DNA from: Aliiroseovarius sediminis
GTDB taxonomy: Bacteria; Pseudomonadota; Alphaproteobacteria; Rhodobacterales; Rhodobacteraceae
Direction: 5' to 3'
DNA length: 64,000 nucleotides
Assembly: GCF_022678485.1 (NCBI RefSeq)
Contig: NZ_JALBYP010000026.1
Location: 186,001-250,000, forward strand
The notes under the pieces are model-generated. The model was not told where the DNA came from, ran no database searches, and worked only from the letters and a program-made list of their open reading frames with translations. The translations under genes were made by a program, and so were the position numbers. Below, piece after piece: positions 25,389 to 33,450 of this stretch. Positions within the stretch are counted from its first letter, which is position 1; every line of letters begins with the position of its first letter.

Positions 25389-25679
25389 TCACTTATCATC
25401 TTGGTTTCTTTTGTAATTTTCACCAAACATGAACTTAGCGCGATCCTCACCATATAAGTTAGCGACTCCTTCTCCGAGACCATACTCCCGGAGTGAATCG
25501 GCACTCGCCTCGGTAAACCATAAAAAACCAGAAATGAGAGAAAGCCCCAACAACCACATCGAAATGCTCAATAGAAGTTTGGATTCGACCAGCCAGCCAA
25601 GCCCCAAAAACAAGAGGAACCCAACCATTCCTCCAACTAGCACCCATTTGAAGCCCCAATTTTTACCCTTCACATTCAC
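25389..25679 (-). CDS. Small AT-rich two-helix membrane protein
   Basis: A 96-residue protein with two hydrophobic helices (about residues 11-30 and 34-56) and a charged C-terminal tail (YGLGEGVANLYGEDRAKFMFG). It is AT-richer than the rest of the operon (28 G/C in the 60 bases 25501-25560). Its ATG overlaps the stop of the coiled-coil gene by four bases (25676-25679), so it is translationally coupled even though its base composition suggests a separate origin. No homologue is recognised. It is followed immediately by palindromic repeat copy B. Confidence 0.68.
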   Translation of the reverse strand: MNVKGKNWGFKWVLVGGMVGFLLFLGLGWLVESKLLLSISMWLLGLSLISGFLWFTEASADSLREYGLGEGVANLYGEDRAKFMFGENYKRNQDDK

Positions 25680-26752
25680 GCCCCATACAGGTTCTTGTCA
25701 TGCTTCTCGACAATCTCGGCAAACCGGCGCGCAAAGCGCTCGTCTGCCTTAGCCTTGGCCTCCAGCACGTCACGGGCAAAGACCATCTGCTCCTCGTGGG
25801 CTTCCATCATGTCCGCCATCCGTTGGTTGGTCGCCGTGCCAATCGCGGCCATCGCGGCTTGCGCTTCTTTGTCGGTCTCGACCCCGATTTCGTTGATCCG
25901 GTGCGCCACGTCCTGCTGCTGCGCGGTCTTCAGTGACTTGGTCAGCGCATCATACAGCACCACACGTTGCTTGGTGTCCGTCTGCAATTTGTTGATCAGC
26001 ACCATCTGCGTCGCCGCTTGGTTCTGTAGTGAATCAACCCAGGTTTTGCCCTTTTCGATATAGCGCTCCAATGTCTGCGACTTGGCGAGCTTCACTTGCT
26101 CGTCCTGCACCATCTCGTTGTATTGCGTGTTCAGATCGGCCAGCTCGGTTTCAAGCTGCGTGCGCTTGGCAGCGTCCTGTTCATTGGCAATCTTGTTTTC
26201 CAACTCGATAATCTTAGGGTCCATACCCAGAATATCAGCGCGCAGGGCTTCCAATTCGCCCACCGTCATTTCACGCTCATCCAGCGTGGCGGTCAGATTC
26301 TCACCGACCTTTTCTTTCTGCTCGTTCAGCATCGCCAACTGGCCTTCAAGCAGGTTCACAATGCTGTCCGACTGCGCGATCAACTCTTGCAGCTTATCGT
26401 CAATCGACGCCGTTCGCATCCGTTCCTGCCGCATGCTTTCCGATTTGGCCTTCGAGAACATGCCAACAAACGCCTCCCAGCCGGTTTTTGACCGCATCTG
26501 GTCGAAATCCTGCGAAAACCCCGAGGTGACATCGTCCAGCCCCATGATCAGTTCCGCGATATTGGCGTTCATCGCCTCGGTATGGGCGTGCACGTCCTCC
26601 AGCGTCGCGTTCTCGATATCAATCGAGATATCTTCACCCGCCGTCGCTTTCGCACGCGTGATTTCGATTCGCGTCGTCAATTCAGAAATCTTCGACTGCG
26701 CTTCCTCGACCTGCGCCTGACTGTCACGAATCTGTTTGTCAAAACTGGCCAT
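25676..26752 (-). CDS. Long coiled-coil protein, first gene of the AAA+ operon
   Basis: A 358-residue, almost wholly helical protein. Heptad-rich coiled coil covers about residues 1-40 and 120-300 (EKVGENLTATLDEREMTVGELEAL, KIIELENKIANEQDAAKRTQLETEL). There is no signal peptide or membrane helix. I start at ATG 26752 (MASFDKQIRDSQAQVEEAQ) because GAGGAGGG lies just upstream. The architecture recalls PspA/Vipp1 or TelA-type membrane-stress proteins, but there is no specific motif match. It leads the eight-gene operon, so the 174 bases upstream should hold the promoter. Confidence 0.75.
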   Translation of the reverse strand: MASFDKQIRDSQAQVEEAQSKISELTTRIEITRAKATAGEDISIDIENATLEDVHAHTEAMNANIAELIMGLDDVTSGFSQDFDQMRSKTGWEAFVGMFSKAKSESMRQERMRTASIDDKLQELIAQSDSIVNLLEGQLAMLNEQKEKVGENLTATLDEREMTVGELEALRADILGMDPKIIELENKIANEQDAAKRTQLETELADLNTQYNEMVQDEQVKLAKSQTLERYIEKGKTWVDSLQNQAATQMVLINKLQTDTKQRVVLYDALTKSLKTAQQQDVAHRINEIGVETDKEAQAAMAAIGTATNQRMADMMEAHEEQMVFARDVLEAKAKADERFARRFAEIVEKHDKNLYGA

Positions 26753-26926
26753 ATGCCCTCCTCGGCTCTGCCAAATCCCACGAGGCAATGGCGCCTGCCC
26801 GGGACAAAGTTAATCATTACAACATCGCAATTGGGCTGAGTTTAACGCGATTTAAAGAGCCGCAACAGAGTTTTCGCACCAACGTCCCCCATTGCCTGCG
26901 CCGCTCAAGCTGCCTAGGCTTCACAC

Positions 26927-28207
26927 ATGGCCGACACCAAAGATCCTCTGCTTGCTGAAATCGCCCGCCGTCGCGACGATCTGATCGCGCTGACCCAAGA
27001 CCTGATCCGCATCCGAACCTTGAACCCGCCGGGGCGGGACTATCGTACGATTTGCACATTTATTGGCGAGAGGATGGGCAAGCAGGGGTGGAAAGTTGAT
27101 CTTATCCGCGCAAAAGACACACCGGGCGACAGTGACGATTTCCCCCGTTGGAACGTGATTTGCAGGCATGAAGGCGCTGCGTCCGGTGATTGTGTGCATT
27201 TCAACGGCCACCACGACGTGGTCGAGGTCGGGCATGGCTGGACCAAAGACCCGTTCGGCGGAGAAGTTGAAGACGGGCGCATTTATGGTCGGGGGGCTTG
27301 CGACATGAAGGGCGGTTTGGCGGCCTCGATCATCGCCGCCGAAGCTTTCGTGGCCCTCAACCCGGATCATAAGGGCGCAGTCGAAATCAGCGCGACCGCC
27401 GACGAAGAAAGCGGTGGCTATGGCGGCGTCGCCTACCTTGCCGACCAAGGCTATTTCGACCCTGCCCGCGTGCAACATGTCATCATCCCCGAACCCCTGA
27501 ACAAAGATCGCATCTGTCTGGGCCACCGGGGCGTCTGGTGGGCCGAGATCGAAACAAAAGGCCGCATCGCGCATGGCTCCATGCCGTTTCTGGGGGACAG
27601 CGCGATCAGGCACATGGGCGCCGTGATGGCGGAAATGGAACGTCATCTTTTTCCGCTTTTGGCGAGCAAACATACCGACATGCCAGTCGTTCCTGACGGC
27701 GCAAAACAATCCACCTTAAACATCAACTCTGTCCATGGGGGCGAGCCCGAGCAATACAAGGGGTTCACTGGCTTCCCCGCAGCCTGCGTCGCTGACCGTT
27801 GCCGGATCGTGATAGACCGGCGTTTTCTGATCGAAGAGGATCTGAACGAGGTCAAATCCGAAATCACGCAAATGCTCGACACCATTCGCGACGAACGTCC
27901 CAATTTCGAATACGAGATCCGCGACATGCACGAGGTGATCCCGACAATGACCGACAAAGACGCGCCCGTTGTCACCACCACCGCTGCAGCCATCGAAAAG
28001 GTGCTGGGCCAGCAGCCGTCATACGTCGTCTCTCCGGGCACATACGATCAAAAACATATTGACCGTATCGGACGGCTCAAGAACTGCATCGCCTATGGTC
28101 CCGGCATTCTTGACCTTGCTCACCAACCCGACGAATGGGTTGGTATAGATGACATGATCGACAGCGCAGGCGTCATGGCGTTAGTTCTCAAAGAGCTGAT
28201 CGCCTAG
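26927..28207 (+). CDS. M20 family metallopeptidase (ArgE/DapE-like deacylase)
   Basis: A 426-residue dinuclear-zinc amidohydrolase. Metal-binding and catalytic motifs are present: HFNGHHDVVEVGHGW (first zinc His and catalytic Asp), GRGACDMKGG (bridging Asp) and ATADEESGG (general-base Glu and zinc Glu), then the dimerisation insert with HGSMPFLGDSAI. Family members hydrolyse N-acyl amino acids (acetylornithine, succinyl-diaminopimelate or carnosine-type substrates). The full-length lid domain and the C-terminal zinc-ligand region (KHIDRIG) are intact. No arg or dap gene is nearby, so the natural substrate is open. Confidence 0.9.
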   Translation: MADTKDPLLAEIARRRDDLIALTQDLIRIRTLNPPGRDYRTICTFIGERMGKQGWKVDLIRAKDTPGDSDDFPRWNVICRHEGAASGDCVHFNGHHDVVEVGHGWTKDPFGGEVEDGRIYGRGACDMKGGLAASIIAAEAFVALNPDHKGAVEISATADEESGGYGGVAYLADQGYFDPARVQHVIIPEPLNKDRICLGHRGVWWAEIETKGRIAHGSMPFLGDSAIRHMGAVMAEMERHLFPLLASKHTDMPVVPDGAKQSTLNINSVHGGEPEQYKGFTGFPAACVADRCRIVIDRRFLIEEDLNEVKSEITQMLDTIRDERPNFEYEIRDMHEVIPTMTDKDAPVVTTTAAAIEKVLGQQPSYVVSPGTYDQKHIDRIGRLKNCIAYGPGILDLAHQPDEWVGIDDMIDSAGVMALVLKELIA

Positions 28208-28938
28208 TGTCACGGGCTTGGACGCGGCTCACCAAGGGAGACCTCGCTTCGCTCGGCTGATCTCATGCCTCCGGCGGGGATACTTCTGGCCAGAAGACGC
28301 ACAGCATCGTCTTTTCTGGCTAGAAATATCCTGAGGTGAATGCAAGCAGCTGAGAGGGGCAAGGCCCCAGGGCTTACTACAAGAGCCACCATCAAGGGCG
28401 AAGCCGCCAGCGCAGCCACCCGTTTAAACAGCGATGTTGTCGTCCAGTGAGCGTTACACCGCATCGGCCGCGGAAGCGCACGTGCTGCGCGACAACATGG
28501 CCTGGCACGTCTTTTTTACGAAAGGTGACAAGTCCGATATTCGCATATTGGCTTCGAAGCCAGCAGGCTATATTTGGTCCAGCGTCCCAACATATTGCGC
28601 ATTGTTGCCAAGTTTCGCCGCATTCTGCACTTTGGTCAGCGGATATTTTGTCTCGTTACCGAGTAGTAGCGCGCTCAGCATCTGGGCGCTGGGGATGGCA
28701 TAGGCGGTCAAGCACAACTACGGCACCTTCTTTCGGGGGCAGGAATGTCGGACAGTGTCGGCTTCGCTGTCTTTGCCGAAGCGGTCGTCCTGTTTCCTGC
28801 TCTGCCCGCTGCCGTGCGCGCAGCCTAATGCTGCGCCGCAGAGAAGCTGGAGGCCAGTTCGTAACACGCCCCTTGCGTCAAACTGATTTCCCGCGTTTCA
28901 TGACACCTGACCCGTGATCGTGGTAAAGGAGGACCACC
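28208..28938. other. 731-base gene-poor degenerate region
   Basis: No convincing intact gene lies here. An imperfect inverted repeat occupies 28268-28338. Short protein-like fragments with stops on both sides remain on the reverse strand: one reads AYAIPSAQMLSALLLGNETK and runs on to a TAG near 28575, the other is a hydrophobic segment VAALAASPLMVALVVSPGAL near 28345-28420. I cannot name either. They look like pieces of eroded genes. The last ~60 bases hold the ribosome site (AAAGGAGG) and presumably the promoter of the binding-protein gene at 28939. Confidence 0.55.
28268..28338. repeat. Imperfect inverted repeat with an alphaproteobacterial repeat-like core
   Basis: The left arm (28268-28299, containing CCTCCGGCGGGGATACTTC and then TGGCCAGAAGACG) is mirrored by the right arm (28308-28338, CGTCTTTTCTGGCTAGAAAT, then ATCCTGAGGTG) around an eight-base spacer. 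The CCTCCGGCGGGGATA core is a sequence I associate with dispersed repeats downstream of genes in Rhodobacteraceae. It could be a small non-autonomous element or a degenerate terminator. Confidence 0.6.
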
Positions 28939-30408
28939 ATGACCAACCTGAAATTCACAGCCGCCGCTTGGGCGCTGATGGCCTCGACCGCACTGGCGGG
29001 CAGCGATGCGATCACGCTTGGCATGGTGCTTGAGCCACCTAACCTTGACCCCACCGCCGGTGCCGCCGCCGCGATTGACGAGGTTGTGTATGCCAATATT
29101 TTCGAAGGCCTGACCCGGTTTGGCCCCGATGGATCGGTCCAACCCGGCCTTGCCAGCGAATGGTCCGTCAGTGACGATGGCCTGACCTACACGTTCAAGC
29201 TGCGCGAGGGCGTGACGTTTCATGACGGCACACCGATGGACGCAGAAGATGTGATCTTCACTCTTGATCGCGCGCGCGCCGAAGACTCGACCAACGCGCA
29301 AAAGGCGTTGTTCCAAGACATCGAAACTGTCACAGCCCCCGATCCCCTGACGGTCGAGGTGACACTGTCCGCCCCGAACGGCAGCTTCCCCTTCAACATG
29401 GCGTGGGGCGACGCGGTGATCGTCGCGCCAGAAAGCATCAACAATGCGGCCACCGCCCCGGTCGGCACCGGGCCGTTCAGCTTCGTCGAATGGTCCAAGG
29501 GCGACCACGTGACAATCGCGCGCAACGATGCCTATTGGGGCGAAACGCCTGCGCTTGCGAAAGCCACGTTCAAATTCATCTCGGACCCGAATGCCGCCTT
29601 CGCCGCGATGATGGCCGAAGATGTGGATGCCTTCCCCAACTTCCCCGCCACCGAAACCCTGTCGCAATTCGAGGCCGACCCCCGTTTCAACGTCATCGTC
29701 GGCTCGACCGAGGGTGAGACGATCCTGTCGATGAACCACGCCTCGGGTCCGCTGGCGGACAAGCGGGTGCGCAAGGCGATTTCCCATGCGATCAATCGGC
29801 AGGACATCATCGACGGGGCGATGTTTGGATATGGCACGCCCATCGGAACCCATTTCGCGCCACACCACCCCGATTACGTCGATCTGACGGAAAACTCCGC
29901 CTATGACCCCGAGTTGTCGAAATCGTTGCTGACCGAGGCCGGTGCCGAAAACCTGACCCTGCGCCTGATGCTGCCGCCCCCATCCTATGCCCGCCGCGGG
30001 GGCGAGATCGTCGCGGCGCAACTGCGCGCGGTCGGGATCGACACCGAGATTTCGAACCTTGAATGGGCGCAATGGATTGAGCAGGTGTTCAAGGGCAAGG
30101 ATTTTGACCTGACCATCGTCAGCCATACCGAACCTGCGGATATCAACATCTATGCCCGCCCCGATTACTATTTCCAGTATGACAACCCGGATTTTCAGGC
30201 ATTGATTGCTGAGTTGAATGTCACCGCGGACCCCGCGCAGCGATCCGAGCTGAACAAACAGGCCCAACAGATGATCGCCGAGGACTACGTGAACGGGTAT
30301 CTGTTTCAGCTTGCGAAAACCGGGGTTGCCGATGCGAACATCAAGGGGCTTTGGGAAAATGCGCCAACACAGGCCAACGATCTGACCGGGGTAAGCTGGG
30401 CCGAGTAG
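28939..30408 (+). CDS. Orphan peptide/nickel-type ABC substrate-binding protein
   Basis: A 489-residue SBP_bac_5 (class C) periplasmic protein. The signal peptide MTNLKFTAAAWALMASTALAG is followed by the family pattern: GMVLEPPNLDPTAGAAAAID, VYANIFEGLTRFGPDGSVQPGLASEW and TYTFKLREGVTFHDGTPMDAEDV. It is shorter than the OppA at 13525. It has a strong ribosome site (AAAGGAGG) and its own terminator, with no permease or ATPase gene beside it, so it must use membrane subunits encoded elsewhere or have lost them. Its ligand is unknown (a peptide, a glutathione-like thiol or an opine are all possible). Confidence 0.9.
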   Translation: MTNLKFTAAAWALMASTALAGSDAITLGMVLEPPNLDPTAGAAAAIDEVVYANIFEGLTRFGPDGSVQPGLASEWSVSDDGLTYTFKLREGVTFHDGTPMDAEDVIFTLDRARAEDSTNAQKALFQDIETVTAPDPLTVEVTLSAPNGSFPFNMAWGDAVIVAPESINNAATAPVGTGPFSFVEWSKGDHVTIARNDAYWGETPALAKATFKFISDPNAAFAAMMAEDVDAFPNFPATETLSQFEADPRFNVIVGSTEGETILSMNHASGPLADKRVRKAISHAINRQDIIDGAMFGYGTPIGTHFAPHHPDYVDLTENSAYDPELSKSLLTEAGAENLTLRLMLPPPSYARRGGEIVAAQLRAVGIDTEISNLEWAQWIEQVFKGKDFDLTIVSHTEPADINIYARPDYYFQYDNPDFQALIAELNVTADPAQRSELNKQAQQMIAEDYVNGYLFQLAKTGVADANIKGLWENAPTQANDLTGVSWAE

Positions 30409-30427
30409 CGATTGGAGCGATCACGCC

Positions 30428-30456
30428 AAAGGGCGCCCGTTATGGCGCCCTTTTTT
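30428..30456 (+). terminator. Terminator of the orphan binding-protein gene
   Basis: AAAGGGCGCC, a six-base loop, GGCGCCCTT and T6, twenty bases after the stop. It touches the 3' end of the convergent EamA gene. Confidence 0.88.
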
Positions 30457-31364
30457 CATGACTTTGCGGCGTTGGGGTTAGGCGTCACCCGGCGGTTCAG
30501 CATCGCCTCGCGCCATGTGATATAGCTGACAGCGCCGATGATAACGCCCGCGCCTGTGACGACCCAGATATCCACAGGCTCGGCAAACAGCCACGCACCC
30601 ATCGCAGCCGCCCAAATGATTTGCACGAAAGTCACAGGTTGGGTCACGGATACCGGTGCCTCGGCAAAGGCGCGGGTCATGGAATAGTGGCCTGCCGTAG
30701 CAAAAAACGCGATCAAGACCAGCCACCCCAGTTGCACGAGCGTTGGCGTAACCCAAACAACCCATGCCACAGGCGCCAAGCCGATGGTCACGGTGATCGA
30801 CATCATCGCCACCACGACCGCCGCCGAGGTTTCCTGTGACAGCCGTTTTGCGACGAGATACGAAGCGCCAAGAAAAATGGCCGTGAACACCATCGACAAA
30901 TGCCCCGCCCCCAGCTCGCGCAGGCCGGGACGCAGGATGATCAACACGCCCGCAAAGGCAAAGGCGACAGCGATCATGCGGCGGGTCGAAAATGTCTCTC
31001 CAAGAAACAGTGCAGCACCCAGCATGACATAGATCGGGTTCAGGTAATTCATCGCCACGACCTCGGCCACGGTGATTTGGGTCATGGCATAGAACCAACA
31101 CAACACCGCCACGCTGTGCACCAACCCACGCAGGGCAAAAAGCCCCCAAATTCGCCCCGAGAACCGCGCGCGCCTGAGTTGTCCGAAGGCGGGCAGCACG
31201 AAGAACAAACCGAACGCAAACCGCAAGAACGCCGCTTGCGCCGATGGCACCCCTTGCCCCACATGCTTGACCAGCGCATTCATCAGGACAAAAAGCAAGC
31301 CCGCCACCAGCATCCACACAATACCGTGCATGGGGCGTTGATCGATATGGGTTGTGATGCTCAT
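30456..31364 (-). CDS. EamA/DMT family transporter
   Basis: A 302-residue inner-membrane protein with ten predicted helices in two five-helix EamA repeats. The first repeat contains HVGQGVPSAQAAFLRFAFGL and VAEVVAMNYLNPIYVMLGAALFLGETFSTRR; the second contains AEAPVSVTQPVTFVQIIWAAAMGAWLFAEP. Drug/metabolite exporters of this group move amino acids or metabolites outward. The frame is open to 31412; ATG 31364 (MSITTHIDQRPMHG) gives the usual N-terminus. No operon partner is present. Substrate is unknown. Confidence 0.9.
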   Translation of the reverse strand: MSITTHIDQRPMHGIVWMLVAGLLFVLMNALVKHVGQGVPSAQAAFLRFAFGLFFVLPAFGQLRRARFSGRIWGLFALRGLVHSVAVLCWFYAMTQITVAEVVAMNYLNPIYVMLGAALFLGETFSTRRMIAVAFAFAGVLIILRPGLRELGAGHLSMVFTAIFLGASYLVAKRLSQETSAAVVVAMMSITVTIGLAPVAWVVWVTPTLVQLGWLVLIAFFATAGHYSMTRAFAEAPVSVTQPVTFVQIIWAAAMGAWLFAEPVDIWVVTGAGVIIGAVSYITWREAMLNRRVTPNPNAAKS

Positions 31365-31400
31365 CCCGCGACCTGACCCGAGTTTGCCCTGAAAGACAAG

Positions 31401-31431
31401 AGACCCCGACACGGGGTTCGGGCCGGGGTCT
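31401..31431 (-). terminator. Terminator downstream of yebC
   Basis: On the reverse strand AGACCCCG and CGGGGTCT form an eight-base stem enclosing a short GC-rich loop, followed by a short T-containing tract (CTTGTCTTT). It lies 25 bases after the yebC stop. Confidence 0.7.
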
Positions 31432-31455
31432 TACATGCGCGAATGTGTTATCGGA

Positions 31456-32196
31456 TCAAAGCTGCTCCAGCACCTCGTCGGTCGCTTCGAAATTGGCCGT
31501 GACGCGCTGCACGTCGTCATCATCTTCCAATGCCTCGATCAGATTCATGAGCTTTTGCATGCCTTCAAGATCAAGCTCGGTTGTCATGTTGGGTTGCCAG
31601 ATCAACTTGGTTGATTCACTTTCGCCCAGCGCGGCTTCCAGCGCGTTCGAGACCTCGTTCAAGTCGGTGTCGGCGCAGACGATCCGGTGGCCGTCCTCCG
31701 AGCTTTCGCAATCTTCGGCGCCGGCTTCGATGGCGGCTTCCATCACGGTGTCGGCGTCGCCTGCCTCGGCCGGATAGATCACTTCGCCCTTGCGGTCGAA
31801 CATGAAGCCAACCGACCCGGTCTCGCCAAGGTTGCCGCCGTTTTTCGAGAAGGTCGAGCGCACGGTCGATGCGGTCCGGTTCTTGTTGTCGGTCATCGTC
31901 TCGACAATGATCGCAACCCCATTGGGGCCATAGCCTTCATAGCGGATTTCGTCGTAGTTTTCGGCATCACCGCCTTGCGACTTCTTGATCGCGCGGTCGA
32001 TCACGTCTTTGGGAACCGATTGCGATTTCGCCTCTTTCACGGCCAGACGCAGGCGCGGGTTCTTGTCGGGGTCCGGGTCGCCCATCTTCGCGGCCACGGT
32101 GATTTCCTTTGCGAGCTTGGAAAACAGCTTCGAGCGCAGCTTGTCCTGACGCCCTTTGCGGTGCTGAATATTCGCCCATTTTGAGTGGCCAGCCAT
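31456..32196 (-). CDS. YebC/PmpR family protein
   Basis: A 246-residue cytoplasmic protein of the universal YebC family, with the typical N-terminus [20 protein letters not shown] and the internal [26 protein letters not shown] motif. Family members have been described as transcription regulators (PmpR) and, more recently, as translation factors acting on polyproline stalling; either reading is possible here. Length and motifs are complete. In many bacteria yebC sits beside ruvC; here it stands alone between an exporter and an Lrp-type regulator. Confidence 0.95.
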   Translation of the reverse strand: MAGHSKWANIQHRKGRQDKLRSKLFSKLAKEITVAAKMGDPDPDKNPRLRLAVKEAKSQSVPKDVIDRAIKKSQGGDAENYDEIRYEGYGPNGVAIIVETMTDNKNRTASTVRSTFSKNGGNLGETGSVGFMFDRKGEVIYPAEAGDADTVMEAAIEAGAEDCESSEDGHRIVCADTDLNEVSNALEAALGESESTKLIWQPNMTTELDLEGMQKLMNLIEALEDDDDVQRVTANFEATDEVLEQL

Positions 32197-32298
32197 TGCG
32201 ACCTCCGAGTTATTTCATGTTTTGGTATGTTGCGCGGTTCAATACAGCAGGGGTTGGGGGGGCCGCAAGGGCGTTGCTGATCCCAATTGGCGCCATCG

Positions 32299-32760
32299 TC
32301 AGGCGCGGTCATCCTTTGGCGATCCCATGACGACATGTGTCACGATCTGGTGTACCTGCGGCAGCGTGCCCAGCTTATCAGTGTGGAACCGTTTATAGGC
32401 GATCAGATCTTCGGCCTCTATCCTCAGCAGGTATTCGACCGTGCCGGTGATGTTGTGACACTCGCGCACCTCGTCAAACAGCGAAACAGAGCGTTCAAAA
32501 CCCTCTTGCGCGGCCTTGGTGTGCCCCGTCAGGCCAACAGTGACATAGGCCACGAACCCGTTGCCCATCGCAATCGGATCAAGCACGGCACGATAGCCTT
32601 TGATCACACCTTGCCGCTCAAGCTCCTGCACACGTCGCAGGCAGGCCGAGGGCGACAGACCCACCCGTTCGGCCAGCTCTGTGTTCGGCAATCGACCATC
32701 GCGGAACAATTCCTGCAATATCCGCGCGTTGATGTCGTCTATTTTGGTCCGCTGTTGCAA
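32299..32760 (-). CDS. Lrp/AsnC family transcriptional regulator
   Basis: A 153-residue regulator with an N-terminal winged helix-turn-helix (IDDINARILQELFRDGRLPNTELAERVGLSPSACLRRVQELE, the segment after residue 6) and a C-terminal RAM ligand-binding domain. I choose TTG 32760, with GGAG five bases upstream, because it gives the standard length. The nearest ATG (32826) would add a non-homologous stretch and collide with the start of the divergent lysE gene. Lrp proteins of this kind usually control the adjacent divergent exporter in response to an amino acid, and the 64-base gap would contain the operator. Confidence 0.88.
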   Translation of the reverse strand: MQQRTKIDDINARILQELFRDGRLPNTELAERVGLSPSACLRRVQELERQGVIKGYRAVLDPIAMGNGFVAYVTVGLTGHTKAAQEGFERSVSLFDEVRECHNITGTVEYLLRIEAEDLIAYKRFHTDKLGTLPQVHQIVTHVVMGSPKDDRA

Positions 32761-32824
32761 AAAAACTCCGAATTTCTGAAAACTTGCAATCAAGTGTGGC
32801 AAATGTTCATGGATTATTGCCCAC

Positions 32825-33418
32825 ATGTCAATTGAGCTTCTGTCCGCCTTCGTCGCTTTTGCCTTCGTGTCCTCGATCACGCCGGGGCCGAACAACCTGA
32901 TGCTGATGGCATCGGGCGCGAATTTCGGGTTTCGCCGATCGGTCCCGCATATGCTGGGCATTGGGATCGGCTTCACCTTCATGATCGTGCTGGTGGGCGT
33001 GGGCCTGATGACGCTTTTTGACCTGTATCCGGTCAGCTATACGATCCTGAAGGCAGGCAGCGTGGTCTATCTGCTGTGGCTGGCGTGGAAGATCGCCCAT
33101 GCTGCCGAACCCGGCACCAGCGCTGCGGGTGGCACGCCGATGACCTTTCTGCAAGCAGCCGCGTTTCAATGGGTGAACCCCAAGGCCTGGGCGATGGCGC
33201 TGACCGCGATCAGTGTCTATGCCCCCACACGCAGCATGGCGGCGGTCTTGTTGGTGGCTCTGATCTTCGGTATGGTCAACCTGCCATCGGTGTCGGTATG
33301 GACCGTACTGGGGCAGAAAATCCGCGTCATCCTGACCAATCCCACGCGCCTTCGGTCCTTCAACGTGACCATGGCGCTGTTGCTGGTGGCAACGCTTTTT
33401 CCCGTAATCTTTGGGTGA
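32825..33418 (+). CDS. LysE/RhtB family amino-acid exporter
   Basis: A 197-residue membrane protein with six predicted helices and the family signature ITPGPNNLMLMASGANFGFRRSVPHMLGI at residues 18-46. FQWVNPKAWAMALTAISVY (about 116-134) is the second conserved block. It exports amino acids or homoserine-like compounds. It is divergent from an Lrp-type regulator 64 bases away, the usual arrangement for ligand-induced control. The ribosome site before ATG 32825 is weak. The exact substrate is unknown. Confidence 0.92.
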   Translation: MSIELLSAFVAFAFVSSITPGPNNLMLMASGANFGFRRSVPHMLGIGIGFTFMIVLVGVGLMTLFDLYPVSYTILKAGSVVYLLWLAWKIAHAAEPGTSAAGGTPMTFLQAAAFQWVNPKAWAMALTAISVYAPTRSMAAVLLVALIFGMVNLPSVSVWTVLGQKIRVILTNPTRLRSFNVTMALLLVATLFPVIFG

Positions 33419-33450
33419 CGTTCTGATCGGCAAGCGGTAAGCCTTGAGGT

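Noticed and set aside
28825-30267. A 480-codon reverse frame opposite the orphan binding-protein gene.
   Set aside because: The forward frame has a signal peptide, a ribosome site and family motifs; the reverse one has none.
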